This document shows, piece after piece, positions 7,751 to 16,502 of a stretch of 64,000 nucleotides of DNA. Positions within the stretch are counted from its first letter, which is position 1; every line of letters starts with the position of its first letter. The position numbers and the translations under genes are program-made. Under the pieces are notes generated by a model. The model worked only from the letters and a program-made list of their open reading frames with translations. It was not told the origin of the DNA and ran no database searches. Source of the DNA: a virus; the IMG/VR virus record IMGVR_UViG_3300032294_002877, positions 62,001 through 126,000 of that record. One strand, written 5' to 3'.

Positions 7751-8675
7751 AGAATACAGCCTATTACCTTTTATTAGAGAAGATATTCACGGGTTATCCC
7801 CGGACGATGCTCAAATATTTGGTTGGGAAATAACAAAATTTGATATACCAAATTTATGGAAATATTCTACAGGCAAAAGTGTTAAGATAGCTGTGATAGA
7901 TACGGGATGCGATTTGGATCATCCAGATATTAAAAATAATATTATTCAAGGTAAGAACTTCATAGATAAAAATAAAGATCCGTATGACGATAATGGTCAT
8001 GGATCTCATTGTGCCGGAACAATTGCCGCGGAGAACAACGGGACGGGTATGGTTGGGGTCGCCCCTCAAGCAAAGATTATGCCTGTCAAAGTTTTGAATA
8101 GTGCTGGTCAGGGAGGTTTACAAAATATAGTCAATGGTATTATTTGGGCTGTTGATGCTGGGGCGGATATTCTTTCATTAAGTTTAGGTTCTACATCTCC
8201 AGCTATTCCTTTAGAAAATGCTATCAATTATGCTGCATCAAAAGGATGTATAGTATTTTGTGCTGCTGGAAATAATGGAGTAAATTCAGATATTACATAT
8301 CCAGCAAAATACGACCATACTATAGCCATAGGAGCCATAGACAAAAACCTAGAACGTACCCAGTTTACCTGTAGCGGTGAGACGCTTGATTTTCTAGCAC
8401 CAGGGCATGATATTTTAAGTTGTGTACCTGGAGGACATTACGCTTTAATGAGCGGAACCAGTATGAGTACTCCGTTTGCTGTAGGGTGTGCTGCTCTATT
8501 ATTAGACTATACTAGGCAAGTCAAATATTCAGCAATTAATGATATATTAAAAAATACAGAAGATTATATTAATATTTTTAGGAAGAAAAGCAAAAGCTTA
8601 AAAGATCCAAAATTTTCTGGACAGAAGAAGTACGAGGGGTATGGAATACTATACCCTTTTCTTGCTGGTAGATAG
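7740..8675 (+). CDS. Subtilisin-like serine protease (S8)
   Basis: A 311-residue S8 protease with the triad in canonical order: Asp54 in VIDTGCDLDHPD, His87 in DNGHGSHCAGT, oxyanion Asn178 in AAGNNG and Ser241 in SGTSMSTPFA. There is no obvious signal peptide; the first ~40 residues resemble a short N-terminal extension before the catalytic core. It is coupled to the trypsin-like gene upstream. The protein could be cytoplasmic, virion-associated or released at lysis. Its stop abuts the stop of the minus-strand gene at 8676. A terminator-like hairpin overlaps its last codons. Confidence 0.9.
   Translation: MRNKEYSLLPFIREDIHGLSPDDAQIFGWEITKFDIPNLWKYSTGKSVKIAVIDTGCDLDHPDIKNNIIQGKNFIDKNKDPYDDNGHGSHCAGTIAAENNGTGMVGVAPQAKIMPVKVLNSAGQGGLQNIVNGIIWAVDAGADILSLSLGSTSPAIPLENAINYAASKGCIVFCAAGNNGVNSDITYPAKYDHTIAIGAIDKNLERTQFTCSGETLDFLAPGHDILSCVPGGHYALMSGTSMSTPFAVGCAALLLDYTRQVKYSAINDILKNTEDYINIFRKKSKSLKDPKFSGQKKYEGYGILYPFLAGR
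8635..8660 (+). terminator. Rho-independent terminator-like hairpin inside the end of the S8 protease gene
   Basis: AGGGGTAT (8635-8642) pairs with ATACCCTT (8651-8658, including a G-T pair) around an 8-nt loop and is followed by a TTTT run. It lies within the last coding codons of the plus-strand gene, just before the convergent minus-strand gene. Confidence 0.5.
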
Positions 8676-9095
8676 TCAGGGCTTGTATACGTTATAAATA
8701 TTTTCTATTGCTTCTTTATCGTACTTACCGCTATATCTTAATCTGGCTTTTTCTTTCTTTTGCCATGCTTCTATATCTCTATAGTAGCTATTAATTTGGC
8801 GACCATTAAAGTAAGTTCTAATTTTTTTATTTTTATTATCCAGCTGCATAGAGTACGCTGTTTGATTATTAATATTTGCTTGAGATTCATTTAGTAAATA
8901 ATTACCTTGACTATTAATAAGTGCAGCTTCACCATTTAATAATCCTTGTTGTTGGGTTGATGCATAGTTATTATTGAATAAAATTCCTTGCAATGCCAGA
9001 TCGGCGGCCTGAAAATTATTTGGATATTGTGCCATAGAGATTTGACAATATAGTATAATTGCAATAGAAATAAAGTATTTTGTTAAGTGTTTCAT
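8676..9095 (-). CDS. Small secreted protein of unknown function
   Basis: From ATG 9095 (AAGAGA just upstream on the minus strand; an earlier ATG at 9125 is less well placed) it encodes 139 residues. A signal peptide (MKHLTKYFISIAIILYCQISMA) is followed by a Gln/Asn/Ala-rich region and a basic C-terminus. Repeated short NxxQ and LxN elements around residues 30-80 look like a flexible or fibre-like protein. It is last in the minus-strand run and tail-to-tail with the subtilisin gene. No family recognised. Confidence 0.65.
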   Translation of the reverse strand: MKHLTKYFISIAIILYCQISMAQYPNNFQAADLALQGILFNNNYASTQQQGLLNGEAALINSQGNYLLNESQANINNQTAYSMQLDNKNKKIRTYFNGRQINSYYRDIEAWQKKEKARLRYSGKYDKEAIENIYNVYKP

Positions 9096-9166
9096 TGAAA
9101 TCTCTTTTTTGTATGTGTCAACCACTCATAATAATAAACAGGCCAATTGAAAAAGCAACAAAAAAA

Positions 9167-9814
9167 TTATGCAAGTTTGATTAGAACTCCTAGTTCGTGG
9201 AAAATCTTAAACAATACGTATCTATCGCTATTAATATTTTGTTTGCTTATATAAGTTTCTACGGCTGCTTTTACACCAGGTAGATCTGGTCGTTCATAAT
9301 CATGAAATACAATACAGCCTCCCACAGATAGTCTTGGGTATACTAGAGATAAACTATCAAAAATACTATCATAGAAGTCTCCATCCAAAAAACCAAAAGA
9401 GATACTATCAGGGAGATCCTTGGGACCAATGTTGCTAAACCAACCTTTAGTAATAATTGGCGGAACCAAACCATTTTGTTCAAAATTAGCAATCAAAACA
9501 TCTTGTGTTGTCTTAAGTGTGCCAGATTTCCATCCTGTATTTTTTTCATAGTCACTCAATTCTGGGAGCCCCTCGAAAGAATCATAAACATATAATTTTT
9601 TATGAGATAATTTATTATCTAACATCATTCTGAGATATTTAGACGATTCCCCAACAAAACAACCAAACTCAACAACATCTCCTAGTATATTATTATTAAT
9701 AGTATTTTCTAATAACGATATGAGCATTCTAATTTGATCTTTAGATATGATACTTGCATCAATGCATTGATTAGGTCTTCGTAGTAAAAGATTAGCGGTT
9801 TGAAAGTTTATCAT
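9167..9814 (-). CDS. TylF/macrocin O-methyltransferase-like protein
   Basis: A 215-residue class I SAM-dependent methyltransferase. The start is ATG 9814, with AAGGA seven bases upstream on the minus strand. The SAM-binding motif I is VVEFGCFVGESSKYL near residue 46, followed by YVYDSFEGLPELS, the TylF-family signature. FLDGDFYDS and GGCIVFHDYE supply the metal-binding Asp/His region. These enzymes methylate sugar hydroxyls. It is the last glycan gene of the minus-strand operon, so a methyl cap on a sugar of the same glycan is likely. Confidence 0.75.
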   Translation of the reverse strand: MINFQTANLLLRRPNQCIDASIISKDQIRMLISLLENTINNNILGDVVEFGCFVGESSKYLRMMLDNKLSHKKLYVYDSFEGLPELSDYEKNTGWKSGTLKTTQDVLIANFEQNGLVPPIITKGWFSNIGPKDLPDSISFGFLDGDFYDSIFDSLSLVYPRLSVGGCIVFHDYERPDLPGVKAAVETYISKQNINSDRYVLFKIFHELGVLIKLA

Positions 9815-9815
9815 A

Positions 9816-10448
9816 TTATTCCTTAATAAAAGATCCCCACGCAACAGAGACCATTTCTTCGTGCATGAAGGGTTTAAGATTATATTTGTCTATAGATAGT
9901 TGTATATCTGAGTCTTTGATTTCGTGCCAATTCCATACTTTGCCCTTCATTGTGGTATTAAAATATTCTGTTGTTGGAGCATAGTCATGTGTCATGATTA
10001 TATCGTCTTTTTTAAGGTATTGTGATAGTATATTGAACTCACAAACTTTGCACCCTCCATCACATAGAACTATCGCTCTGCCATCAAGACCAATAAAATC
10101 AGATACTGAACTATCTATAAGTCTAGTATATGATTCATTAAAAATATTTTGTACTTTTACATCTATAGTATCCGATACCATCTCTTTATACCAAGATCTC
10201 TCAGAAATATCGTAAGATAAAATTTTGGTATTCAGATTATAGTTTCTACAAGCATAATCCAGAAAATTTGTAAATCCACCTAGAGCTGTACCTATTTCTA
10301 AAATTCTATTAGGTTTAGTTGTATGTATAAAATCCCAAAAAATACCGTATGCATGATGAGATTGTTGTGCAGAGTGATTTCTCCATGCTGACAAACCATC
10401 ATTGTTTTCTAAGTCTATTTTTCTAGTAATGTCACTATTAATACTCAT
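9816..10448 (-). CDS. CmcI-like SAM-dependent methyltransferase
   Basis: A 210-residue Rossmann methyltransferase-like protein. Motif I is ILEIGTALGGFTNFL (~49-63), acidic motif II is SYDIS, and VLCDGG then MTHDYAP follow, a pattern seen in the cephalosporin hydroxylase/CmcI and rhamnosyl O-methyltransferase group. Its stop is one base before the start of the next methyltransferase. Likely decorates a glycan together with the TylF-like enzyme. Substrate unknown. Confidence 0.65.
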   Translation of the reverse strand: MSINSDITRKIDLENNDGLSAWRNHSAQQSHHAYGIFWDFIHTTKPNRILEIGTALGGFTNFLDYACRNYNLNTKILSYDISERSWYKEMVSDTIDVKVQNIFNESYTRLIDSSVSDFIGLDGRAIVLCDGGCKVCEFNILSQYLKKDDIIMTHDYAPTTEYFNTTMKGKVWNWHEIKDSDIQLSIDKYNLKPFMHEEMVSVAWGSFIKE

Positions 10449-11152
10449 TAGAACCTCACATGTAGACGGCCTGATATATCATTAAATTCAAAACAGCTAG
10501 ATAATGATCTTAATTCTTGCCAAGAAAAAGTCATGCCAGCATCTATAACGCTCATGCCAATCTCGACGCCCTCAGCAAAAGTCCAAAGATTATTGTCTAT
10601 GCAAAATTGATTTCTATTTTTCCACGCTTCAACAAATACAGATAATTTATTGGTATTCTTAAGTATAAAAAATTGCTCATTACACACATGAGCGTTGTCA
10701 TATTTTGATGTTTCATTTAAATTATAGGGAATAATTTTATGTTTCCAAAAACATGACCACTCATCATTTTTTCCTGTTCCTATAAGATGAGGTCTTTCGA
10801 AATAAAAATCTAATGTATTGTTATCAAAAAACATATCTAGTTTGCTATAATTGTATCTTTCATGTATCCTCCAGTCAGCATCTGTATATATAATATACTC
10901 AAAATTATAATTTAGTGCTTTTTCTATAGCTTGGTATTTTAGATTATAGTTAAAGCCATTTCCAACTCTGGTAATAGTGTCGGCATCTACAGGAATTATA
11001 GTAGTATTACTAGGCACATCTAAATGAATAAGATCAGATATTATTATTCTGTGAACATCTATGTCTTTTGTTAGAAGCTCATGACTAAACTTCAAAGCGC
11101 GATCAAGATAATCTGTTCCTATCGCTAAAGTAGTATATATATATTTTTTCAT
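10448..11152 (-). CDS. GT-A type glycosyltransferase
   Basis: A 234-residue protein with a GT-A layout: N-terminal nucleotide-binding strand (KKYIYTTLAIG), LKYQAIEKAL, then the metal-binding motif YTDADW (~92-97), a later acceptor region and a C-terminal SWQELRSL. The DAD triplet is the DxD that binds the sugar-nucleotide metal. The CAZy family cannot be assigned. It overlaps the neighbouring genes by 1 and 4 bp, which shows tight translational coupling. Confidence 0.65.
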   Translation of the reverse strand: MKKYIYTTLAIGTDYLDRALKFSHELLTKDIDVHRIIISDLIHLDVPSNTTIIPVDADTITRVGNGFNYNLKYQAIEKALNYNFEYIIYTDADWRIHERYNYSKLDMFFDNNTLDFYFERPHLIGTGKNDEWSCFWKHKIIPYNLNETSKYDNAHVCNEQFFILKNTNKLSVFVEAWKNRNQFCIDNNLWTFAEGVEIGMSVIDAGMTFSWQELRSLSSCFEFNDISGRLHVRF

Positions 11153-11820
11153 AGATTTAAATCATTAAGAAAAGCTAGAGATTTTTGACATAACGGATTA
11201 TCATTTTCGTCTAGTTGTATACCTATAAAAAAAGATTTATTGTCCCTAGGAATATAATTACTAGAATTGTATTCACATCTATAAATATTAGGAGATATAT
11301 AATAATTATACACAAAGCTATTAAGCATCTCTTGGTCTTTACCCCAACCCGTATCGTTTTCAGATATAAACTTGATAAAAAACTCTTCAAAAACATTCCC
11401 AATGTTTCTCATGCCAATTAAACCCCCAGGAACCTGAGAGTGCCACGGATGGTCTCTGATAATAAAAAAGTTACTATCTGAATCTATCCAATTATCTATA
11501 TAAGTTTTTTCTCTGCTAGTCAGACGAGAATCGAGATCCCTTGCTATGCATGGAGTATTATTAAAAAAAGATAAATATCTCCAAAACATTCGGGCATTGA
11601 ATAATTTTTCTCCTAATCCAAATGAATCTGGATCAACAACCGAAACATTTCTATATGTTTTTAATTTTTTAATTGTCTCATAAGACGTTACTTTATCATT
11701 GGTATAAATGGTAACAGTCCAGTCAGGCATGATTTCGGATGCTATCTGTGCATTTTTATATGCTCCTACAACATATTTAGGATCATCTCCATAAAGACAA
11801 AAAGATATAGTTTTATTCAT
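11149..11820 (-). CDS. Putative glycosyltransferase (DxDSR type)
   Basis: A 223-residue protein beginning with ISFCLYGDD and carrying CIARDLDSRL (~91-100), where DLDSR is a metal-binding DxD-like motif, then FFIIRDHPWHS, PGGLIGMR and GWGKDQEMLN. This arrangement recurs in short glycosyltransferases of capsule loci that add a single sugar. It sits between a fucosyltransferase-like gene and another GT. The exact linkage and donor cannot be read. Confidence 0.6.
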   Translation of the reverse strand: MNKTISFCLYGDDPKYVVGAYKNAQIASEIMPDWTVTIYTNDKVTSYETIKKLKTYRNVSVVDPDSFGLGEKLFNARMFWRYLSFFNNTPCIARDLDSRLTSREKTYIDNWIDSDSNFFIIRDHPWHSQVPGGLIGMRNIGNVFEEFFIKFISENDTGWGKDQEMLNSFVYNYYISPNIYRCEYNSSNYIPRDNKSFFIGIQLDENDNPLCQKSLAFLNDLNL

Positions 11821-11821
11821 A

Positions 11822-12823
11822 TTATTTTTCTTCTATAATTTTTTCTAAAAAGTTTAACAGATATTCTTCATCGAAATATATTGGCAGTTTGTTATCTATA
11901 AAGAATGGTTCGCCAAGCATTTTTACCATTTTAGTTTTATCATTTATTAATTCGTCTAAATAAGAAAAAACATCCTCTAGACTTTGAAATTTATGACAAT
12001 TAACAAAACTGTCAGGATTGAATCCTTCATTTTCTATAAATCTATTGCCCCAGAAAATAGGAATCGTATTCGCAGCAAATGCGTGTATTATTTTTTCCTG
12101 AGTAAGATGATCAGTATCTGTATACTGAAAAGCAATATTAAAAAAACAGTCTTCAAAAAATTTAATTTTATCTCTATATACTAGTCCATCTATTTTCCCT
12201 ATATAGTTTGGATTTGAGTAATTATGATATTGACTCGTATTAAGAGTTTCTTCTGGTGAAACTGTATTTTTGAATGCTCCACTAGCTTTAATCCAGTATT
12301 TTTTTTCTATGATATCACAAAGTTTTTTTCTATCTTCATTAAAACTATTCTGGACTATACTACAAAAATATTTTTTGGTATAGAAAATTTGTCTTGCGTC
12401 TCTTTTTTGTGTTAACCAGCCGAATTTATTTTCAAACAATCCCCCTTCATTATGAAGAACGTATGCATCCAATACATACGTTGGAAATCTAAGATATCTG
12501 TCATGTTCTATGTGTTCATATCCAAGAACATAATTATTCTCTCCACGAGTCAAATGACTATGATATCCGGGATTAGCTTCTCCGCTAATGAATATCTTTT
12601 TTACATTACTGGAATAATCGCCTATTCCTCGTATCTTTTTTTTAGTAAAATAATCTATTTCATTTTCTATGTAAAATAAATTACTATATATAACTATATC
12701 AGGATTTTCGCTATCTATTACAACTTCGTATTTTAGATTCAAGATTTCAATAAAATAATTAATCCAAGAAAAATTTCCAACATTATGAAAATTAGATCTA
12801 GATATTTTAAGTAATTTCTTCAT
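11822..12823 (-). CDS. GT10 alpha-1,3/4-fucosyltransferase-like protein
   Basis: A 333-residue protein whose C-terminal half matches GT10 fucosyltransferases: FFNIAFQYTDTDHLTQEKI (~228-246), AFAANTIPIFWGN and FNPDSFVNCHKF. These are the GDP-fucose-binding blocks of the family (the usual form is YxTEKxxxA ... P.xxG ... SFI). The N-terminal half holds the more variable acceptor-binding domain. It would transfer fucose or a related deoxysugar from GDP. GDP-fucose synthesis genes are not visible in the window, so the donor would come from the host or elsewhere in the genome. Confidence 0.75.
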   Translation of the reverse strand: MKKLLKISRSNFHNVGNFSWINYFIEILNLKYEVVIDSENPDIVIYSNLFYIENEIDYFTKKKIRGIGDYSSNVKKIFISGEANPGYHSHLTRGENNYVLGYEHIEHDRYLRFPTYVLDAYVLHNEGGLFENKFGWLTQKRDARQIFYTKKYFCSIVQNSFNEDRKKLCDIIEKKYWIKASGAFKNTVSPEETLNTSQYHNYSNPNYIGKIDGLVYRDKIKFFEDCFFNIAFQYTDTDHLTQEKIIHAFAANTIPIFWGNRFIENEGFNPDSFVNCHKFQSLEDVFSYLDELINDKTKMVKMLGEPFFIDNKLPIYFDEEYLLNFLEKIIEEK

Positions 12824-12827
12824 TGGT

Positions 12828-13430
12828 CTATTGCTTTAGAAAAATCCCTGTAACCAAACCACTTTCAGACCAACGATTATCTTCGATACATTCTAATGTT
12901 TTAAAATTATTTTTTGTAAATATGTCTGCAAGATTTTGACTATTGAAATAATTTACATGAGCAGGATCATTGTAGCATTTTTCGTAAGGTACGCACACTA
13001 TAATATGTCCACCGCTCTTAAGACTGACATAAAATTTTTGTAAGATATAATCCAAATCTTCTGGATATATATGCTCTAACGTATGAAATGTATAGATTGT
13101 ATCAAAATAGTTATCAAAATTTTCATTCAAAAAATTGCCAGATAAAAATTTGACTTTATCTATTTTAAGTTTCTCTTTAGTTTCGATAGCTAGTGATATT
13201 GAATTCTCATTTATATCATAACCTATAACTGAATCAATTGAGCCAATTTCGCTAAGTAAAAAAGTGCAGGCGCCATGATTACAGCCAAAATCTAGGACAT
13301 GCCCTTTCGCTATGTCTGAATAATGTCTCATAATTTGGCCATTAGGATGATCTCTCCATTTATCTGGAATAGGATCTCTTGTTATGTACTGTTCTTTTTC
13401 TTTATATTTTATTATGTCTATATTCGTCAT
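12828..13430 (-). CDS. SAM-dependent methyltransferase
   Basis: A 200-residue class I methyltransferase. Motif I is VLDFGCNHGACTFLL (~45-59), motif II is VIGYDINENSIS, and motif IV is FDTIYTFHTLEHI with a post-motif SGGHIIVCVPYE. It is of the small-molecule Methyltransf_11/23 type. It overlaps the upstream GT60 gene by 4 bp and sits 4 bp before the GT10 gene, so it probably modifies a sugar in the same glycan. Confidence 0.7.
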   Translation of the reverse strand: MTNIDIIKYKEKEQYITRDPIPDKWRDHPNGQIMRHYSDIAKGHVLDFGCNHGACTFLLSEIGSIDSVIGYDINENSISLAIETKEKLKIDKVKFLSGNFLNENFDNYFDTIYTFHTLEHIYPEDLDYILQKFYVSLKSGGHIIVCVPYEKCYNDPAHVNYFNSQNLADIFTKNNFKTLECIEDNRWSESGLVTGIFLKQ

Positions 13431-14701
13431 AGGTTTCCTGTTATCCTTTCACACCAACCTTTGCTCTTGCTGAAAGGCCAAACGACCCAATATTTTGGTT
13501 TAACGGCAGTTGGGAATTCTCTCCAAACTTTACAATAATTATCCGGATCATGTTTCATACTATTTATTTCGTTTATATCAGCATCTTTTCGATACAGAGT
13601 ATTATCATTCTCATCATGGAAAGCAACTACCCAAAATTCGTAATCATTTTCTGGAACTTGACTATACTGAATATCTATGCAGTGCTTAAAGATACTAGAA
13701 AAACTACTCATCCAATCTTCTTCGCTATTAAACACATAGGGGTTGGGTGGGTATTGTTTATCTAAAGTATATTGCTGAACAGCTCTTTTAGAAAAAAGAA
13801 TTCCAGCATATTTTTCATAATCTCTTAAAGATCTTTCGGTGCCAAATCCATATATTCCATCGTGGCCCTCTTGTTTTTCTCCATCCATTCCAAAAAGTTT
13901 TCTGTTAGTTAAGTGAGAGGTATTGTTTTTTTCTCCCCATTTAGGATCATCATCCCATTGTTTTGTTCGTCCTTTTCTTGTATATTCATGCCATATAAGA
14001 GCCTTATGAGGATGAAATAGATCATAGCCATAAGTAAATGCTCTGACCCCAACACTGATCTCCTCGCCATGGAAATAGTAATTAGGATTATGCTGGACTT
14101 CTTTGCTAAATTGTCCAAGAGTGAAACAGAAGTGAGCCGAATAAAATCTTGCCGGGACCGGAGAGTCTAATGATTCATGATTAGGTATAGTTTCCGGTAG
14201 AAAGAAAACAGCACCCTCTGGAATAAATCTATCAAAAACCATCCTCCAAGGTTCCCTCGCTCTGCCAGCCGGATCGTTGTTGGGATCAAAAGACGATACG
14301 TACCCTGTAAGTAGGGGTTTTTTGTACCCTTTGGTCTGTAAACTCTCTATCATCTCAATAAATTCAGTATCCCAATTTTTAGCAAATCTCATATGGGAAT
14401 CTATTTGCATAGTATATTTTTCATCTTTATATAATTGCTGAACTTGATGCCGAGCCCAACACACACCTTTAGATTCTTTATATGGGATATTTAATATTCT
14501 GAATCTGTTATCCTGTTCATATTTATCTAGATTATCAAATTTATCTTCAGGATGATATTGTCTTGCTATCCCAAAAACAAGATTTTCTGGATTAGAAGCA
14601 TTATTTAATGCATCTTCAATAGTCAGAACTAATTGAGGATCCCTATAAGAAGCTATTTGTATAAAAATAGTATCAGTTTTCTTTTCTTGCGTTTGATTCA
14701 T
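13427..14701 (-). CDS. GT60-type GlcNAc transferase
   Basis: The 424-residue protein matches the GT60 family (Skp1 hydroxyproline-GlcNAc transferase domain). Visible are IFIQIASYRDPQ (12-23), KGVCWARHQVQ (78-88), MQIDSHMRFAKNWD (98-111) with a DSH metal-binding motif, ARFYSAHFCFT, and FHGEEISVGVRAFTYGYD. In eukaryotes the family adds GlcNAc to hydroxyproline; in bacteria and viruses it appears in glycan loci with undefined acceptors. The C-terminal ~110 residues are outside the core. It raises the possibility that a protein is the acceptor. Confidence 0.8.
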   Translation of the reverse strand: MNQTQEKKTDTIFIQIASYRDPQLVLTIEDALNNASNPENLVFGIARQYHPEDKFDNLDKYEQDNRFRILNIPYKESKGVCWARHQVQQLYKDEKYTMQIDSHMRFAKNWDTEFIEMIESLQTKGYKKPLLTGYVSSFDPNNDPAGRAREPWRMVFDRFIPEGAVFFLPETIPNHESLDSPVPARFYSAHFCFTLGQFSKEVQHNPNYYFHGEEISVGVRAFTYGYDLFHPHKALIWHEYTRKGRTKQWDDDPKWGEKNNTSHLTNRKLFGMDGEKQEGHDGIYGFGTERSLRDYEKYAGILFSKRAVQQYTLDKQYPPNPYVFNSEEDWMSSFSSIFKHCIDIQYSQVPENDYEFWVVAFHDENDNTLYRKDADINEINSMKHDPDNYCKVWREFPTAVKPKYWVVWPFSKSKGWCERITGNL

Positions 14702-16322
14702 AAAAGTGAACTCTGTTGTGAAAGATTGGACTAGCTAATAATATTGCCGAAGAAACCTTCTTATCTCTTGTTAAAGAATATATGTGACTCATCCATGTTT
14801 GTTCAAACGGATAGGCCCATGTTGTATCAAGGAATAACTTTTGATTACCCTTCTGACCTATAATATGAGGCCAATTACAATAGTAAATTTCTCCATCAAC
14901 ATACGGGTTTCCGTTTATCGTTTTTATGTTATTAAATACTGTGTTTGGTTTGCTATTTATGTTACCAAAATATTCTATCTTTTTGTCGTGTGGTAAATTA
15001 TGCCAACTCCATTGTTCTCCGTTATGACCATAAAATTCACTAAATGAAAATTTTAGAAAATCATAATCTTCTTTATCCATAATTTTTATTAGAGTATCGA
15101 ATAAATTATTTACTTTTCTTTTGAATCCGAAACCACAAGTTTCATCTATTTCCATTCTTAGTAACATATCGTCTTCAAAAAACATCATATACTGGGATTG
15201 GCTATCTCTAAAGTGTTCTGCGGCTCTTTGTCTTGCTCTGCATATTCCTAAGTTTCCTTCACGTATTTCTTCTACAAAATCGTATTTTCCTATTATCTCT
15301 TCGTAGGCAGGAAACAGTTCTTCTTCAGTTGTGTTGTTTATTAGTATCTTTTTGGTATTATTGAGGAATTTTTGATCATATTTTTCAAATGAATCAAGTA
15401 CCATCTGTAATTGTTCAGGCGAATTAAATGCATTTATATATAGAAGAATATCTTCATTTTTGTGAATAGAATCTTTTCTTTTGATTTGTAATTGTGTCTT
15501 TTCTGTTTTTACATTTTCAAAAAACGTATTAATAAGACCATCACTATTGATCATTTCGTGTTGAAAAATATCTGGTTTTAGATATGTCATCAACGTAAAA
15601 ATACTTTCCTCAGTACCCATAAATCCTTGATTAAGAGTATCATTTAATAATGAATAGTATAGATCGTTTGCCGAAGATATGTAGTCTTTATGGCCACCGA
15701 AGAACCCTCCTCTAGCCACTCTATTGACATTCATATCACATATGTTGTTCATCTTATTAATATCGAAACCGTGTATTTCGCTATTTGTTTCGTAAGGGAA
15801 ACATACAAACAAGAATTTTTTTACAAATTTCTCTATTTTGTCTACAACATTATCACTACTAAAGTATCCGGTATGAACAGTATTACTTATTCCTCCGTCT
15901 AGCCAAAAGTAGTAGTCAGAATCAAATGGGTTGTATAGTTTAGCGTTATGCAAGAGAAACATTTTACTCATAACCATAGGATTATACCATTCCATGGTTG
16001 CTTGAGTACTATCTCTAAGCCACCCAGCTTGAGCCAGCCACGCTTCATTCTGTCTTATTGCTTGTATTTTATCGAAAAATGGAAAAAATCCACCAGAAAA
16101 ATCCTCTTTTCTATGAGGATAAACTACTGTATTGGATCTATCTCGTACCTTCCAAACCATATCTTCTAGAGATGGATCTATAAATATAGCAAGATTGATA
16201 TTTTTAACAGATAATAGGTCGTTAAACTTTGATATATAGTGGTCAAAACCCCTAGACCAACCTTGTGAAAGATCGCCCCTACCTAGATCCCATATACCTG
16301 TGACAATAGTAGTGGAGCGCAT
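14673..16322 (-). CDS. Two-domain glycosyltransferase: HtrL/YibB-like plus GT-A
   Basis: A 549-residue fusion. The N-terminal ~280 residues resemble the HtrL/YibB family: STTIVTGIWDLGRGD (3-17), LAIFIDPSLEDMVWKVRDR, NPMVMSKMFLLHNA and YYFWLDGGISNTVH. The C-terminal ~270 residues are a second GT-A domain with ILLYINAFNSPEQLQMVLDS, GNLGICRARQRAAEH and the metal-binding FFEDDMLL. It is the first gene of the minus-strand glycan operon, transcribed from the promoter at 16368-16396, and overlaps the GT60 gene by 29 bp. One polypeptide may add two consecutive sugars. Confidence 0.7.
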   Translation of the reverse strand: MRSTTIVTGIWDLGRGDLSQGWSRGFDHYISKFNDLLSVKNINLAIFIDPSLEDMVWKVRDRSNTVVYPHRKEDFSGGFFPFFDKIQAIRQNEAWLAQAGWLRDSTQATMEWYNPMVMSKMFLLHNAKLYNPFDSDYYFWLDGGISNTVHTGYFSSDNVVDKIEKFVKKFLFVCFPYETNSEIHGFDINKMNNICDMNVNRVARGGFFGGHKDYISSANDLYYSLLNDTLNQGFMGTEESIFTLMTYLKPDIFQHEMINSDGLINTFFENVKTEKTQLQIKRKDSIHKNEDILLYINAFNSPEQLQMVLDSFEKYDQKFLNNTKKILINNTTEEELFPAYEEIIGKYDFVEEIREGNLGICRARQRAAEHFRDSQSQYMMFFEDDMLLRMEIDETCGFGFKRKVNNLFDTLIKIMDKEDYDFLKFSFSEFYGHNGEQWSWHNLPHDKKIEYFGNINSKPNTVFNNIKTINGNPYVDGEIYYCNWPHIIGQKGNQKLFLDTTWAYPFEQTWMSHIYSLTRDKKVSSAILLASPIFHNRVHFYESNARKEN

Positions 16323-16367
16323 AAAGACTAATTATTACCTAAGTAGTATATCTACCCGACCTGCATA

Positions 16368-16396
16368 ATCTTATGCTCAAAATGATGTTATGTCAA
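16368..16396 (-). promoter_or_regulatory. Minus-strand promoter of the glycan operon
   Basis: Read on the minus strand this is TTGACA (16391-16396), a 17-nt spacer and TAAGAT (16368-16373), followed by TATG. It faces the first glycan gene (start 16322), and its -35 is an inverted copy of the -35 of the plus-strand promoter (TGTCAAGA at 16391-16398 versus TCTTGACA at 16428-16435). Confidence 0.7.
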
Positions 16397-16429
16397 GAAA
16401 AAAGATTTTTAGACTTCGCATCATGTGTC

Positions 16430-16458
16430 TTGACACAATCGAATCATCAGGTTATCAT
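16430..16458 (+). promoter_or_regulatory. Plus-strand promoter of the second glycan/small-protein operon
   Basis: TTGACA (16430-16435), a 17-nt spacer and TATCAT (16453-16458) followed by ATG, close to the sigma70 consensus. The 180-bp region 16323-16502 holds only this pair of divergent promoters; the -35 boxes are about 33 bp apart, so one regulator bound between them could control both operons. Confidence 0.75.
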
Positions 16459-16502
16459 ATGGTTGTAAGTTTTAAGTTTACCGTTGATACTTTTTTCAGA
16501 AA

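Noticed and set aside
8692-8699. Second TATAAATA octamer
   Set aside because: On the plus strand it points into a minus-strand coding region with no plus-strand gene behind it. In AT-rich sequence such matches are expected by chance; only the intergenic copy at 33241 was kept.
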